DNA of 64,000 nt, taken from JAAYAO01 sp051133435. GTDB lineage: Bacteria > Actinomycetota > Actinomycetes > Propionibacteriales > Propionibacteriaceae. A program made the translations under genes and the position numbers. The notes under the pieces were generated by a model. That model searched no databases. It saw nothing but the letters and a program-made list of their open reading frames with translations, and was not told the DNA's origin. The stretch is from the NCBI RefSeq assembly GCF_051133435.1, contig NZ_JBPGNY010000001.1, positions 372,001 to 436,000 on the forward strand. Reading direction: 5' to 3'. The stretch's first letter is position 1. Each line of letters begins with the position of its first letter. Below are positions 49,420 through 57,629 of this stretch, piece by piece.

Positions 49420-50061
49420 ATGACCGATCCGAATGCCCCTGACGCCGCCACATGGGCCTTTGCCGAGAACTACGTCCCCGAATCCGAGGTGGCCGCGGCC
49501 GCCCGGGAACAGGCCAAGGATCTGGGGGTCGCCCCGGTCGGACGAGGTACGGCGAGCTTGCTGACGGTACTGATGCAGGCGATCAATGCCGCTGCGGTGG
49601 TCGAGGTGGGAACCGGCTCCGGTGTGTCGGGCCTGGCTCTCTACGCCGGCATGGCCCCCGACGGGGTGTTGACCAGCATCGACGCCGAACCGCAGCACCA
49701 GGCCGCGGCCCGCAAGTCCTTCGAGGCCGCGGGCGTCACCTCGCGCCGGATCCGGTTGATTCCCGGTGACGCGCTGACGGTGCTGCCGAATCTGCTCAGT
49801 GGTGCCTACGACGCGGTTTTCGTCGACGCCGACAAGCTCGAATACGTCGAGTACGTCGAACAGGCGCTGCGGCTGCTGCGCCACGGCGGGCTGTTGCTGA
49901 TCGACAACGCGCTGTGGCACAACCGGGTCGCCGATGAGGACAACCATGACGACCGCACCGTGGTGATTCGCGAAACCCTCGCCGCGGTCACCGAGATCGA
50001 GGAGTTCACCTCGTCCCTGGTGCCGGTCGGCGACGGCCTGTTGATCGCGGTCAAGCAGTAG
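49420..50061 (+). CDS. SAM-dependent O-methyltransferase (Rv1220c-like)
   Basis: 213 residues. The class I methyltransferase fold appears as VVEVGTGSGVSGLALYAGM (SAM motif I), TSIDAEPQHQAAARKSFEAA, and YDAVFVDADKLEYVEYVEQA with the metal-binding Asp of catechol-type O-methyltransferases (family 3). M. tuberculosis has the related Rv1220c next to sigE. Substrate unknown. It converges on glgC with 3 nt between stops. Confidence 0.88.
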   Translation: MTDPNAPDAATWAFAENYVPESEVAAAAREQAKDLGVAPVGRGTASLLTVLMQAINAAAVVEVGTGSGVSGLALYAGMAPDGVLTSIDAEPQHQAAARKSFEAAGVTSRRIRLIPGDALTVLPNLLSGAYDAVFVDADKLEYVEYVEQALRLLRHGGLLLIDNALWHNRVADEDNHDDRTVVIRETLAAVTEIEEFTSSLVPVGDGLLIAVKQ

Positions 50062-50064
50062 GTC

Positions 50065-51291
50065 TCAGATCGCCGAGACCCGGATCCCCTTGCCGACCAC
50101 GGTGATGCCGCCGTCGGAGACGGTGAATCCGCGCGCCCGGTCGGCTTCATGATCGACACCGACCTCGGCGCCGTTCTCGACCACCACGTTCTTGTCCAGG
50201 ATCGCCCGGCGCACCACCGAGTTGCGTCCGACCCGGACGTTGTCGAGCAGCACCGAATGCTCCACATCGGCCCACTTGTCGACGTGGACGTTGGGTGAGA
50301 GCACCGAGTTGTCGACGTCACCGCCGGAGATGATCACCCCGGGGCTGACGATCGAGTCCTCGGCGGTACCGCGCAGCACGAACTTGGCGCCCGGCTGGTT
50401 GACCTGCGCGGTCAGCAGCGGCCAGTGCTCGTTGTAGAGGTTGAAGATCGGTTTCACCGAGACCAGGTCCATGTGCGCCTCGTGGTAGGCGTCGATGGTG
50501 CCCACGTCCCGCCAGTAGTCGGCATCCTCGGGAGTCGAGCCCGGCATCACATTGGTCTTGAAGTCGTAGACCTGGGCCCGGCCCTGTTCCACGAAGTAGG
50601 GAATGATGTCGCCACCCATGTCGTGGCGGGCGTCGGGGTTGGCGGCGTCCTTCTCGAGAGCTTCGACCAGGGCGTTGCGGGTGAAGATGTAGTTGCCCAT
50701 CGAGGCATAGGACTCGTCCGGGCTGTCGGCCAGACCGGGCGGGTCGGCCGGCTTCTCCAGGAAGCTGTTGATCTTGTGGTCCGCGGCCGCATCGATGATG
50801 CCGAAGGCCGAGGCGTCCTTGCGGGGAACCCGAATGGCGGCCACGGTCGCGTCCAGGCCGGAGTCGATGTGCGCCTCCAGCATCTGGTTGACGTCCATCC
50901 GGTAGATGTTGTCGGCGCCGAAAACGACCACGTAGTCGGGATTCTCGTCGGTGATCAGGTTCATCGACTGGAAGATCGCGTCGGCACTGCCCTGGTACCA
51001 GCGTGGGCCGAGGCGCTGCTGGGCCGGCACCGGGGTGACGTAGTTGCCCAGCATCGTCGACATCCGCCAGGTCATCGAGATGTGTCGGTCGAGGGAGTGG
51101 GATTTGTACTGCGTCAGCACCGCGATCTGGCGCATCCCCGAATGCACCAGGTTCGACAGCACGAAATCGATCAGGCGGTAGGTTCCGCCGAAGGGCACAG
51201 CCGGCTTCGCCCGGTCGATGGTCAGCGGCATCAGCCGCTTGCCCTCCCCACCGGCCAGGACTATCGACAAGATTCTGGGACGCGACGTCAT
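50065..51291 (-). CDS. glgC: Glucose-1-phosphate adenylyltransferase
   Basis: 408 residues; TAGTTT ends 6 nt before the ATG. Makes ADP-glucose from ATP and glucose-1-phosphate. Motifs: VLAGGEGKRLMPLT (nucleotide loop), AKPAVPFGG, YVVFGADNIYRMD (catalytic Asp), FGIIDA and FLEKP, and the C-terminal left-handed helix (VSPGVIISGGDVDNSVL). Divergent from the GT4 synthase gene, 110 nt between starts. Confidence 0.96.
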   Translation of the reverse strand: MTSRPRILSIVLAGGEGKRLMPLTIDRAKPAVPFGGTYRLIDFVLSNLVHSGMRQIAVLTQYKSHSLDRHISMTWRMSTMLGNYVTPVPAQQRLGPRWYQGSADAIFQSMNLITDENPDYVVVFGADNIYRMDVNQMLEAHIDSGLDATVAAIRVPRKDASAFGIIDAAADHKINSFLEKPADPPGLADSPDESYASMGNYIFTRNALVEALEKDAANPDARHDMGGDIIPYFVEQGRAQVYDFKTNVMPGSTPEDADYWRDVGTIDAYHEAHMDLVSVKPIFNLYNEHWPLLTAQVNQPGAKFVLRGTAEDSIVSPGVIISGGDVDNSVLSPNVHVDKWADVEHSVLLDNVRVGRNSVVRRAILDKNVVVENGAEVGVDHEADRARGFTVSDGGITVVGKGIRVSAI

Positions 51292-51401
51292 GACACCAAA
51301 CTAGTCACCCGGATTTCGGCTCCGACACCCACCCCACCGCCTCGGCAAAAGCGGCCAACCCGGCCGCATCGGCAGATGGGCGCTGTGACACGATCTGAGC
51401 C

Positions 51402-52595
51402 ATGAGCCTTCGTGTTTCGATCCTGACCCGCGAGTACCCTCCCAGCATCTACGGCGGGGCCGGGGTACACGTCGCACAACTCGTCCCCCAGCTGCGCAAG
51501 CTGATCGAGGTGGACGTCCAGTGCATGGGTGAACCCCGGGAAGGGGCCACTGCCCATGCCGAGGATTTTCCGCCGAATGCCAATGCCGCCCTGCGTATTT
51601 TCGGTGCCGACCTGGCGATGACCGCGGCCGTGCCCGAGGTCGATCTGGTGCACTCCCACACCTGGTACGCCAACCTGGCCGGACACCTGACCGGGTTGTA
51701 CCAGCAGATTCCCCATGTCGTGTCCAGCCACTCCCTGGAACCGCACCGACCGTGGAAGGCCGAGCAACTCGGCGGCGGCTATCACCTGTCGTCGTGGGCC
51801 GAGCGGATGAGCTTCAACGCCGCCTCCGCGGTGATCGCGGTGAGCTCGGGGATGCGCGATGCGGTGCTCGAGTCGTACCCGGAACTGGATCCGGAGAAGG
51901 TGCATGTGGTGCGCAACGGCATCGACACCGAGGAATTCCAGCCGGTCACCGAAACCGATGTGGTGGAGCGACTCGGGGTCGACCTGGACCGCCCGATCGT
52001 GGCCTTCGTGGGCCGGATCACCCGGCAGAAGGGCCTGGTGCATCTGGTGCGGGCCGCCGAACAGTTCAGCGAAGGCACCCAGGTGCTGCTGCTGGCCGGG
52101 GCCCCCGATACTCCCGAGATCGCCGAGGAGTTCAACCAGGCCTTCGCCCACCTGCAGGAGTCGCGCGGTGGCGGGGTGATCTGGGTGCAGGAGATGCTGC
52201 CGCGGCACGAGGTGCGCCAGGTGCTCAGCCATGCCACGGTCTTCGCCTGCCCGTCGATCTACGAGCCGTTGGGCATCGTGAACCTGGAGGCGATGGCCTG
52301 CGAGACCGCGGTGGTGGCCAGCGCCGTCGGTGGCATCCCCGAGGTGGTGGTGGACGGTGAGACCGGTCTGCTGGTCGGTTACGACCCGAAGCGGGCCGAT
52401 GATGCCGACTTCATCGCCGGCTTCGAGGCGGAGTTCGCCGCCAAGATCAACGAGCTGACCGCCGACCCGCAGCGGGCCCGCGAGATGGGCCTGGCGGGGC
52501 GCAAGCGCTGTATCGAAGAGTTCTCCTGGGCCAAGATCGCCGAGCAGACGGTGGACGTGTACCGGGCTGCGATCGAGCGTTTCCGGGCCGGCTGA
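51402..52595 (+). CDS. glgM: GT4 glycogen/maltose-1-phosphate synthase (GlgA/GlgM-like)
   Basis: 397 residues. GT4-type glycosyltransferase: REYPPSIYGGAGVHVAQL near the start, SHSLEPHRPWK, FVGRITRQKGLVHLV (donor-binding Arg/Lys), and PSIYEPLGIVNLEAMAC with the donor-contacting Glu. It is annotated as glycogen synthase in many actinobacteria, but the length (about 390) and type equal M. tuberculosis Rv1212c, shown to make alpha-maltose-1-phosphate from ADP-glucose and glucose-1-phosphate for the GlgE pathway. Classical GT5 GlgA is about 480 residues. Whether this organism has glgE cannot be seen. Confidence 0.88.
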   Translation: MSLRVSILTREYPPSIYGGAGVHVAQLVPQLRKLIEVDVQCMGEPREGATAHAEDFPPNANAALRIFGADLAMTAAVPEVDLVHSHTWYANLAGHLTGLYQQIPHVVSSHSLEPHRPWKAEQLGGGYHLSSWAERMSFNAASAVIAVSSGMRDAVLESYPELDPEKVHVVRNGIDTEEFQPVTETDVVERLGVDLDRPIVAFVGRITRQKGLVHLVRAAEQFSEGTQVLLLAGAPDTPEIAEEFNQAFAHLQESRGGGVIWVQEMLPRHEVRQVLSHATVFACPSIYEPLGIVNLEAMACETAVVASAVGGIPEVVVDGETGLLVGYDPKRADDADFIAGFEAEFAAKINELTADPQRAREMGLAGRKRCIEEFSWAKIAEQTVDVYRAAIERFRAG

Positions 52596-52612
52596 GCGGT
52601 CGATACCCGAAC

Positions 52613-52659
52613 CAACAGCGAGAGGGTCTGCCCGATGTGGGCAGACCCTCTCGCTGTTG
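52613..52659. terminator. Strong bidirectional hairpin terminator
   Basis: A perfect 21-bp inverted repeat (52613-52633 and 52639-52659; arms beginning CAACAGCGAGAGGG) around the loop GATGT, 17 nt after the GT4-synthase stop and 16 nt before the DUF3117 stop on the other strand. No long T-tract follows, but the stem is the longest perfect intergenic one here, and it separates convergent operons. Confidence 0.75.
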
Positions 52660-52675
52660 TATCAATCAGTGGCAA

Positions 52676-52843
52676 TCAGCCCACAACGGCCTGCAGTGCC
52701 TCTGCCAGTTCACCGGCCTCGGTGGCGTTCAGCTCCACAACCAGCCTGCCGCCACCCTCCAGCGGAACGCGCATGACGATGCCGCGACCTTCCTTGGTGA
52801 CCTCCATCGGTCCATCACCGGTTCGAGGCTTCATTGCTGCCAT
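52676..52843 (-). CDS. DUF3117 small conserved protein
   Basis: 55 residues from the ATG at 52843 behind GGGAGG. The sequence MKPRTGDGPMEVTKEGRGIV followed by a Gly-rich strand and a terminal helix is the whole DUF3117 family, nearly invariant in actinobacteria (M. tuberculosis Rv1211). Its neighbours here (GT4 synthase, DivIVA-like, LOG) are the same as there. Function unknown; the strong conservation implies a core role. Confidence 0.93.
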   Translation of the reverse strand: MAAMKPRTGDGPMEVTKEGRGIVMRVPLEGGGRLVVELNATEAGELAEALQAVVG

Positions 52844-52884
52844 TGCGCAACCTCCCACTTTCAATTCGATGTATCGAAGCCCCA

Positions 52885-53214
52885 TTATTCCGCATCATCG
52901 GGCCCCGTGCCCACGGGGGAGCCATTCGGCGCCAGGGCTCGTTTCTCGCGCAACGTGGCCAACTCGAGGTCACGGACGTGGATCTCGCGCGCCAGCCGGT
53001 CGAGCAGATCGTCCACCTGATCGACCGCATAGCCGCGCAGGGTGACACCGAAACGCACCTTCGCCACGTCCTCGGCGGTCAACGGCACGGCCGGCAGGGT
53101 CTGCCGGAAGGTGTCGGTTTCGACGTGCTGGTGCATGCCGCCCAGCCGTCCGGTCGCGGCAATCGCGGCGACACCGAGAATCAGTACCGCCACCACGGTC
53201 AGGATCCAACCCAT
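52885..53214 (-). CDS. DivIVA-domain membrane protein
   Basis: 109 residues from the ATG at 53214 (AGGGGA 6 nt upstream); a GTG two codons earlier is possible. An N-terminal transmembrane helix (WILTVVAVLILGVAAIAA) precedes a short linker and a DivIVA-type motif RFGVTLRGYAVDQVDDLLDR with coiled-coil continuation. Likely a small membrane-tethered DivIVA relative with a role at poles or septum. M. tuberculosis has a similar gene (Rv1209 region) at the same position. Confidence 0.85.
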   Translation of the reverse strand: MGWILTVVAVLILGVAAIAATGRLGGMHQHVETDTFRQTLPAVPLTAEDVAKVRFGVTLRGYAVDQVDDLLDRLAREIHVRDLELATLREKRALAPNGSPVGTGPDDAE

Positions 53215-53233
53215 CGTCACTCCCCTGCTGCGG

Positions 53234-53980
53234 CTATTCGGCCAGGGCGGTCGAGTCGGCCCGAATCAGGGCTTCGACGGCCTCATCGGTGGTGTCCACC
53301 ACCGGCACCAGGTCGAGGTCCTCGGGCTTGATGTACTCGTGTTCGGCCAGGGTGTCGCGCAACCAGTCGATCAGCGGGGTCCAGTAGGCCGAGTCGTACA
53401 GCACCACCGGCAGGTGGGCGATCTTGTGGGTCTGGGTGAGGGTGAGGGTTTCGAACAATTCGTCCAGGGTGCCGAAGCCACCGGGCATCGCCACGAAGCC
53501 CAGGGAGTACTTGGTGAACATCGTCTTGCGGGCGAAGAAGTAGCGGAAGTTGATGCCCAGGTTCACCCACGGGTTCAAGCCCTGTTCCATCGGCAGTTCG
53601 ATGCCCAGGCCGACCGACACCCCACCGGCCTCGGCCGCACCTCGGTTCGCGGCTTCCATCACCCCGGGGCCACCCCCGGTGATCACCGCATAGCCGGCCT
53701 CGACGATCTTGCGGCCCATCTCGACCCCGGCCTGGTACAGCGGGGAGTCGGGCTTGGTGCGGGCCGACCCGAAGACCGACAGGGCCGGGCCGAGCTCGGC
53801 CAGGGTGCCGAACCCCTCGACGAACTCCGATTGGATCCGCAGCACCCGCCAGGGGTCCTCCCGGGTCCAGTCGGTGCGCGAGGGCGGTTGCAGGAACCGC
53901 TGATCGGCGGTGGTGGTCTGAAGTTGACTGCCGGCGCGCAGTACTTGGCCGACGCGTTTGCGGACGTCCGGATTATTCAC
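53234..53980 (-). CDS. LOG-family cytokinin riboside 5'-monophosphate phosphoribohydrolase-like
   Basis: 248 residues from the GTG at 53980 (TAGGGT ends 6 nt upstream). LOG signatures: VITGGGPGVMEAANRGAAEA and MPGGFGTLDELFETLT (PGGxGTxxE). Members split nucleotide monophosphates to base and ribose-5-phosphate; M. tuberculosis Rv1205 makes cytokinins. It starts 9 nt after dapE ends and precedes the DivIVA-like gene by 19 nt. Confidence 0.92.
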   Translation of the reverse strand: MNNPDVRKRVGQVLRAGSQLQTTTADQRFLQPPSRTDWTREDPWRVLRIQSEFVEGFGTLAELGPALSVFGSARTKPDSPLYQAGVEMGRKIVEAGYAVITGGGPGVMEAANRGAAEAGGVSVGLGIELPMEQGLNPWVNLGINFRYFFARKTMFTKYSLGFVAMPGGFGTLDELFETLTLTQTHKIAHLPVVLYDSAYWTPLIDWLRDTLAEHEYIKPEDLDLVPVVDTTDEAVEALIRADSTALAE

Positions 53981-53989
53981 CCGATCACC

Positions 53990-55075
53990 CTAGCCGTGTC
54001 GGGGCGCGAGCCAGCGACGCAGACCGTCCCGGCAGGCGTAGACCTGCTCGGCCGGGCAGTGTTCGTGGTCGGTGTGGGCCAGGGTCGGGTCACCGGGGCC
54101 GTAGTTCACCGCCGGAATGCCCAGGTCGGCGAAGCGGGCGACGTCGGTCCAGCCGTATTTCGGTTTCGGCTCCCCACCGACCGCGGCCAGGAAGTCGGCG
54201 GCCAAGGGTTGGTCCAAGCCCGGACGAGCCGCCGCGGCGGCGTCGATGATGGTCACCTCGGTGTCGGGGAAGAACTCGCGCAGCCGGTCGATCGCCTCGT
54301 CCAGGGTCTTGTCGGGGGCGAAGCGGTAGTTGACCCACAGTTCGCACCGGTCGGGGATGACGTTGCCGGCGATCCCGCCCGAAATGTGCACCGCGCTGAG
54401 TCCTTCGCGGTAGACCAGCCCGTCGACCTCGACGTCCACATTGTCGTACTCGCTGAGAATGCGCAGTGCCTCGGCGGCGTCGTGGATCGCGTTGTGGCCG
54501 GTCCAGGAACGGGCCGAGTGGGCGGCCGAGCCGTGGAAGACCAGTTCGCCGCGCAGGGTGCCCTGGCAGCCGCCCTCCACCCGGGCCGCGGTGGGTTCGC
54601 CCAGCACCGCGAAATCACCGGCGAGCAGTTCGGGGTGGGTGCGCACCAGCCGTCCCAGCCCGTTCTTGGCGGCCTCGACCTCTTCGTTGTCGTAGAACAC
54701 CCAGGTGATGTCGCGCGACGGTTCGGTGAGTTCGGCGGCCAGCGACAGGGCCACCGCGACCCCACCCTTCATGTCCACCGAGCCGCGGCCGTGGATCACC
54801 CGCTCGTCGCCGGTGCCGGTCACCCGGGCCGGCAGATTGTCGGCCACCGGCACGGTGTCGAGGTGTCCGGCGATCACCACCCGCTCGGCCCGCCCGAGGT
54901 TGGTGCGCGCGATCACCGCATCACCGTCCCGGATCACCTCCAGATGTGGGTATTCGTCGAGCGCGGCTTGCACCAGATCGGCCAGGTGGCCTTCGTTGCC
55001 GCTGACGGATTCGACATCGATCACCTGCACCAGCAGATCGACGACATCGGCACGCAGGTCGAGAGCAGTGGACAT
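53990..55075 (-). CDS. dapE: Succinyl-diaminopimelate desuccinylase
   Basis: 361 residues; TAGGCT ends 6 nt before the ATG. A two-zinc M20 peptidase-fold enzyme making LL-diaminopimelate. Zinc and catalytic residues: AGHLDTVPVADN (His, Asp), GRGSVDMKGGVA (bridging Asp), VFYDNEEVEA (catalytic Glu and ligand), and the terminal His near LAHTDHEH. Divergent from dapD with 40 nt between starts. Confidence 0.94.
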   Translation of the reverse strand: MSTALDLRADVVDLLVQVIDVESVSGNEGHLADLVQAALDEYPHLEVIRDGDAVIARTNLGRAERVVIAGHLDTVPVADNLPARVTGTGDERVIHGRGSVDMKGGVAVALSLAAELTEPSRDITWVFYDNEEVEAAKNGLGRLVRTHPELLAGDFAVLGEPTAARVEGGCQGTLRGELVFHGSAAHSARSWTGHNAIHDAAEALRILSEYDNVDVEVDGLVYREGLSAVHISGGIAGNVIPDRCELWVNYRFAPDKTLDEAIDRLREFFPDTEVTIIDAAAAARPGLDQPLAADFLAAVGGEPKPKYGWTDVARFADLGIPAVNYGPGDPTLAHTDHEHCPAEQVYACRDGLRRWLAPRHG

Positions 55076-55118
55076 GGGGTGAGCCTACCCACCGGGGGTG
55101 AGTATCCTCGCCCGCATG
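55074..55118. promoter_or_regulatory. Divergent leaderless promoters of dapE and dapD
   Basis: TAGGCT on the minus strand lies 6 nt before the dapE ATG (55075); TATCCT on the plus strand (55103-55108) lies 7 nt before the dapD ATG (55116). With 40 nt between the start codons the two polymerase footprints overlap completely, so the two genes must be balanced rather than fired together. Confidence 0.55.
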
Positions 55119-56051
55119 ACCGACACCCGTACCGCTTGGGCCTGGGGCCTGGCCAGCACGCATATTCCTTCCGGCACCGTTCTCGACACCTGGTATCCCG
55201 CACCGTCCCTGGGCGATGCCCCGGCCGATGCGCAGCCGCCGGCCGAGCTCACCGCCGCAGCCGGCACCGATGAGGTACGGCAGGTGCGCACCGATGTGGT
55301 GCTCACCAGCATCGACCTGGACGCCGCGCCGGCCGACGTCGCCGATGCCTACCTGCGCCTGCACCTGATCAGCCACCGGATCTGCGCCCCGCGCACGATC
55401 AACCTCGACGGCGTCTTCGGGGTGTTGACCAATGTGGTGTGGACCTCGGCCGGACCCTGCGCGATCGACGGGTTCGAGACCGTGCGCGCCGCACTGCGGG
55501 CCGCCCGCGGTCACCTGACCGTGTTCGGGGTGGACAAGTTCCCCCGGATGATCGACTACGTGATGCCGAGCGGGGTACGGATCGCCGAGGCCGACCGGGT
55601 GCGGTTGGGCGCCCACCTGGCCGCCGGCACCACCGTGATGCACGAGGGCTTCGTGAACTTCAACGCCGGCACCCTGGGCACCTCGATGGTGGAGGGTCGG
55701 ATCTCGGCCGGCGTGGTCGTCGGCGACGGGTCGGACGTGGGCGGTGGCGCCTCGATCATGGGCACCCTGTCCGGGGGCGGCACCCAGGTGATCACCATCG
55801 GGGAGCGTTGCCTGTTGGGCGCCAACGCCGGCATCGGCATCGCCCTGGGTGATGACTGCATCGTCGAGGCGGGCCTGTACGTGACCGCCGGCACCAAGGT
55901 CACCCTGGCCGACGGACGGGTGGTGAAGGCCCTGGAGCTGTCGGGTCAGTCGAACCTGCAGTTCATCCGCAACTCGGTGACCGGTGCGGTCGAGGCCCGG
56001 GCCCGCGACGGCCACGGCATCACCCTGAACGCCGACCTGCACGCCAACTGA
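55116..56051 (+). CDS. dapD: Tetrahydrodipicolinate N-succinyltransferase (actinobacterial type)
   Basis: 311 residues from the ATG at 55116; a GTG six codons earlier is less likely since TATCCT sits 7 nt before the ATG. The left-handed beta-helix with hexapeptide repeats is evident from about residue 165 (GAHLAAGTTVMHEGFVNFNA, GTSMVEGRISAGVVVGDGSD, GGGASIMGTLSGGG). Matches DapD of the M. tuberculosis type. Transfers succinyl from succinyl-CoA in the lysine/DAP route. Confidence 0.94.
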   Translation: MTDTRTAWAWGLASTHIPSGTVLDTWYPAPSLGDAPADAQPPAELTAAAGTDEVRQVRTDVVLTSIDLDAAPADVADAYLRLHLISHRICAPRTINLDGVFGVLTNVVWTSAGPCAIDGFETVRAALRAARGHLTVFGVDKFPRMIDYVMPSGVRIAEADRVRLGAHLAAGTTVMHEGFVNFNAGTLGTSMVEGRISAGVVVGDGSDVGGGASIMGTLSGGGTQVITIGERCLLGANAGIGIALGDDCIVEAGLYVTAGTKVTLADGRVVKALELSGQSNLQFIRNSVTGAVEARARDGHGITLNADLHAN

Positions 56052-56091
56052 GCGCGCGGCACCCGAACCGCAGCGGCGGCCCGGCTCGAAC

Positions 56092-57192
56092 TCAGCTCAG
56101 CCGGGCTGCTGCCGCTTCGACCCGCTCGTCGGTGGCGGTCAACGCCACCCGGACGTGCTCATTGCCGAGTTCGCCGTAGAAGTCCCCGGGGGCGACCAGA
56201 ATGCCGCGATCGGCCAGCCAGTCGACCGTCGTCCGGCAGTTCTCTCCCCTGCTCGCCCACAGGTACAGCGAGCCTTCGGAGTGATCGATCCGGAACCCGG
56301 CGCCGGTCAGCGCCGCGGCCAGAATCTCGCGGCGGCGCAGGTATCGCTCCCGCTGGGTGACCACATGGCTCTCGTCCGAGAGCAGCACCGTCATCGTGTG
56401 CTGCATCGGTGCGGGCATCATCATGCCCAGGTGTTTGCGCAGACCGATCAGATTCGGCACCACCTCGGCGTCCCCGGCGACGAACCCGAGCCGGTAACCG
56501 GCCACATTGGAGCGCTTCGACAGCGAGTGCACCGCCAACAGGCCGGTGCAGTCACCGTCGTTGACCCGCTCGTCGAGCACCGACACCGGCTCGGCGGTCC
56601 AGCCGAACTCGCCGTAGCACTCATCGGAGGCGACGATCGTGCCCCGCTCCCGCGCCCAGCTCACCCAGCGGCGCAGCCGCTCGGCGTCCCAGATCTCCCC
56701 GGTCGGGTTCGCCGGCGAGTTCAGCCACAACAATGCCGGCCGAAGCTCACCCAGGTCCTCCGGCTCGTCGGTGGCGGTGACCACGGCGGCATCGGCGGTG
56801 AGCGCACCCACCTGATAGGTCGGGTAGGCGATCCGGGGAATCACCACGGTGTCGTCGGCACCCAGGCCGAGCAGGGTCGGCAGCCAGGCGACGAATTCCT
56901 TGGTGCCGATCAGCGGCAGCACCGCCCTCGGCTCCAGACCGCGCGCCGCCCAGCGCCGCACCAGGTAGTCGTGAATCGCCGTGCGCACCTCGTCGGTGCC
57001 GGCCACGGTCGGGTAGCCGGGGGCCTCGGCCGCAGCGGTCAGCGCCTCCTTGGCGACCGGCGGGGTGGGATCGACCGGGGTACCGACCGACAGGTCACAG
57101 ATCCCGTCCGGATGGGCCCGGGCCCGGGCTGCGGCACCGACCAGCGTGTCCCAGGGAAAGTCGGGCAGCCGGCCGGCCAGGTCGCGGCTCAC
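56092..57192 (-). CDS. dapC: Succinyldiaminopimelate aminotransferase (DapC-like)
   Basis: 366 residues from the GTG at 57192, overlapping the ferredoxin stop (GTGA). Class I PLP aminotransferase: Asn/Pro motif LNSPANPTGEIWD, Asp/Tyr in SDECYGEFGW, PLP-lysine in SLSKRSNVAGYRLGF, and the carboxylate Arg near EHVRVALTAT. Pairing with FdxA matches M. tuberculosis fdxC-Rv1178. With dapD and dapE it completes the succinylase branch. Confidence 0.92.
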   Translation of the reverse strand: MSRDLAGRLPDFPWDTLVGAAARARAHPDGICDLSVGTPVDPTPPVAKEALTAAAEAPGYPTVAGTDEVRTAIHDYLVRRWAARGLEPRAVLPLIGTKEFVAWLPTLLGLGADDTVVIPRIAYPTYQVGALTADAAVVTATDEPEDLGELRPALLWLNSPANPTGEIWDAERLRRWVSWARERGTIVASDECYGEFGWTAEPVSVLDERVNDGDCTGLLAVHSLSKRSNVAGYRLGFVAGDAEVVPNLIGLRKHLGMMMPAPMQHTMTVLLSDESHVVTQRERYLRRREILAAALTGAGFRIDHSEGSLYLWASRGENCRTTVDWLADRGILVAPGDFYGELGNEHVRVALTATDERVEAAAARLS

Positions 57193-57515
57193 TCGTCGTG
57201 TTCTTGCGGGTCCAGCGCGGCAACCAGTGGGTGATCCTTGTCGATCGGACCCATCTTGGCCGCCCCACCGGGCATCCCCAGACCGTCGAAGAACTGGACA
57301 TTGGCGTCGTAGTACTCGGCGTACTCGGCGGGCGTGTCGTCCTCGTAGAAGATCGCTTCCACCGGGCACACCGGCTCACAGGCACCGCAGTCGACGCACT
57401 CATCGGGGTGGATGTAGAGCATCCGATTGCCCTCGTAGATGCAGTCCACCGGGCATTCCTCGACGCACGACTTGTCCTTCAGGTCGACGCAAGGCTGGGT
57501 GATGATGTAGGTCAC
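57189..57515 (-). CDS. fdxA: 7Fe ferredoxin
   Basis: 108 residues from the GTG at 57515 behind GAAGGAG. Cysteines C9, C17, C21 and C25 (TQPCVDLKDKSCVEECPVDC) and the second set in CVDCGACEPVCP give one [3Fe-4S] and one [4Fe-4S] cluster. The remaining acidic tail and FYEDDTPAEY are near-identical to actinobacterial FdxA. An electron donor, e.g. to P450s or reductases. Confidence 0.96.
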   Translation of the reverse strand: MTYIITQPCVDLKDKSCVEECPVDCIYEGNRMLYIHPDECVDCGACEPVCPVEAIFYEDDTPAEYAEYYDANVQFFDGLGMPGGAAKMGPIDKDHPLVAALDPQEHDE

Positions 57516-57629
57516 AGCGACTCCTTCGAGCAATCAAAACGCAACGTGTCCAGAGTATGCCCCGAAGCACACCTGTGGTTATTGGGTGCCGGGGAGTGGT
57601 CGACGATCACACCCCGGCCGATCACCGGC

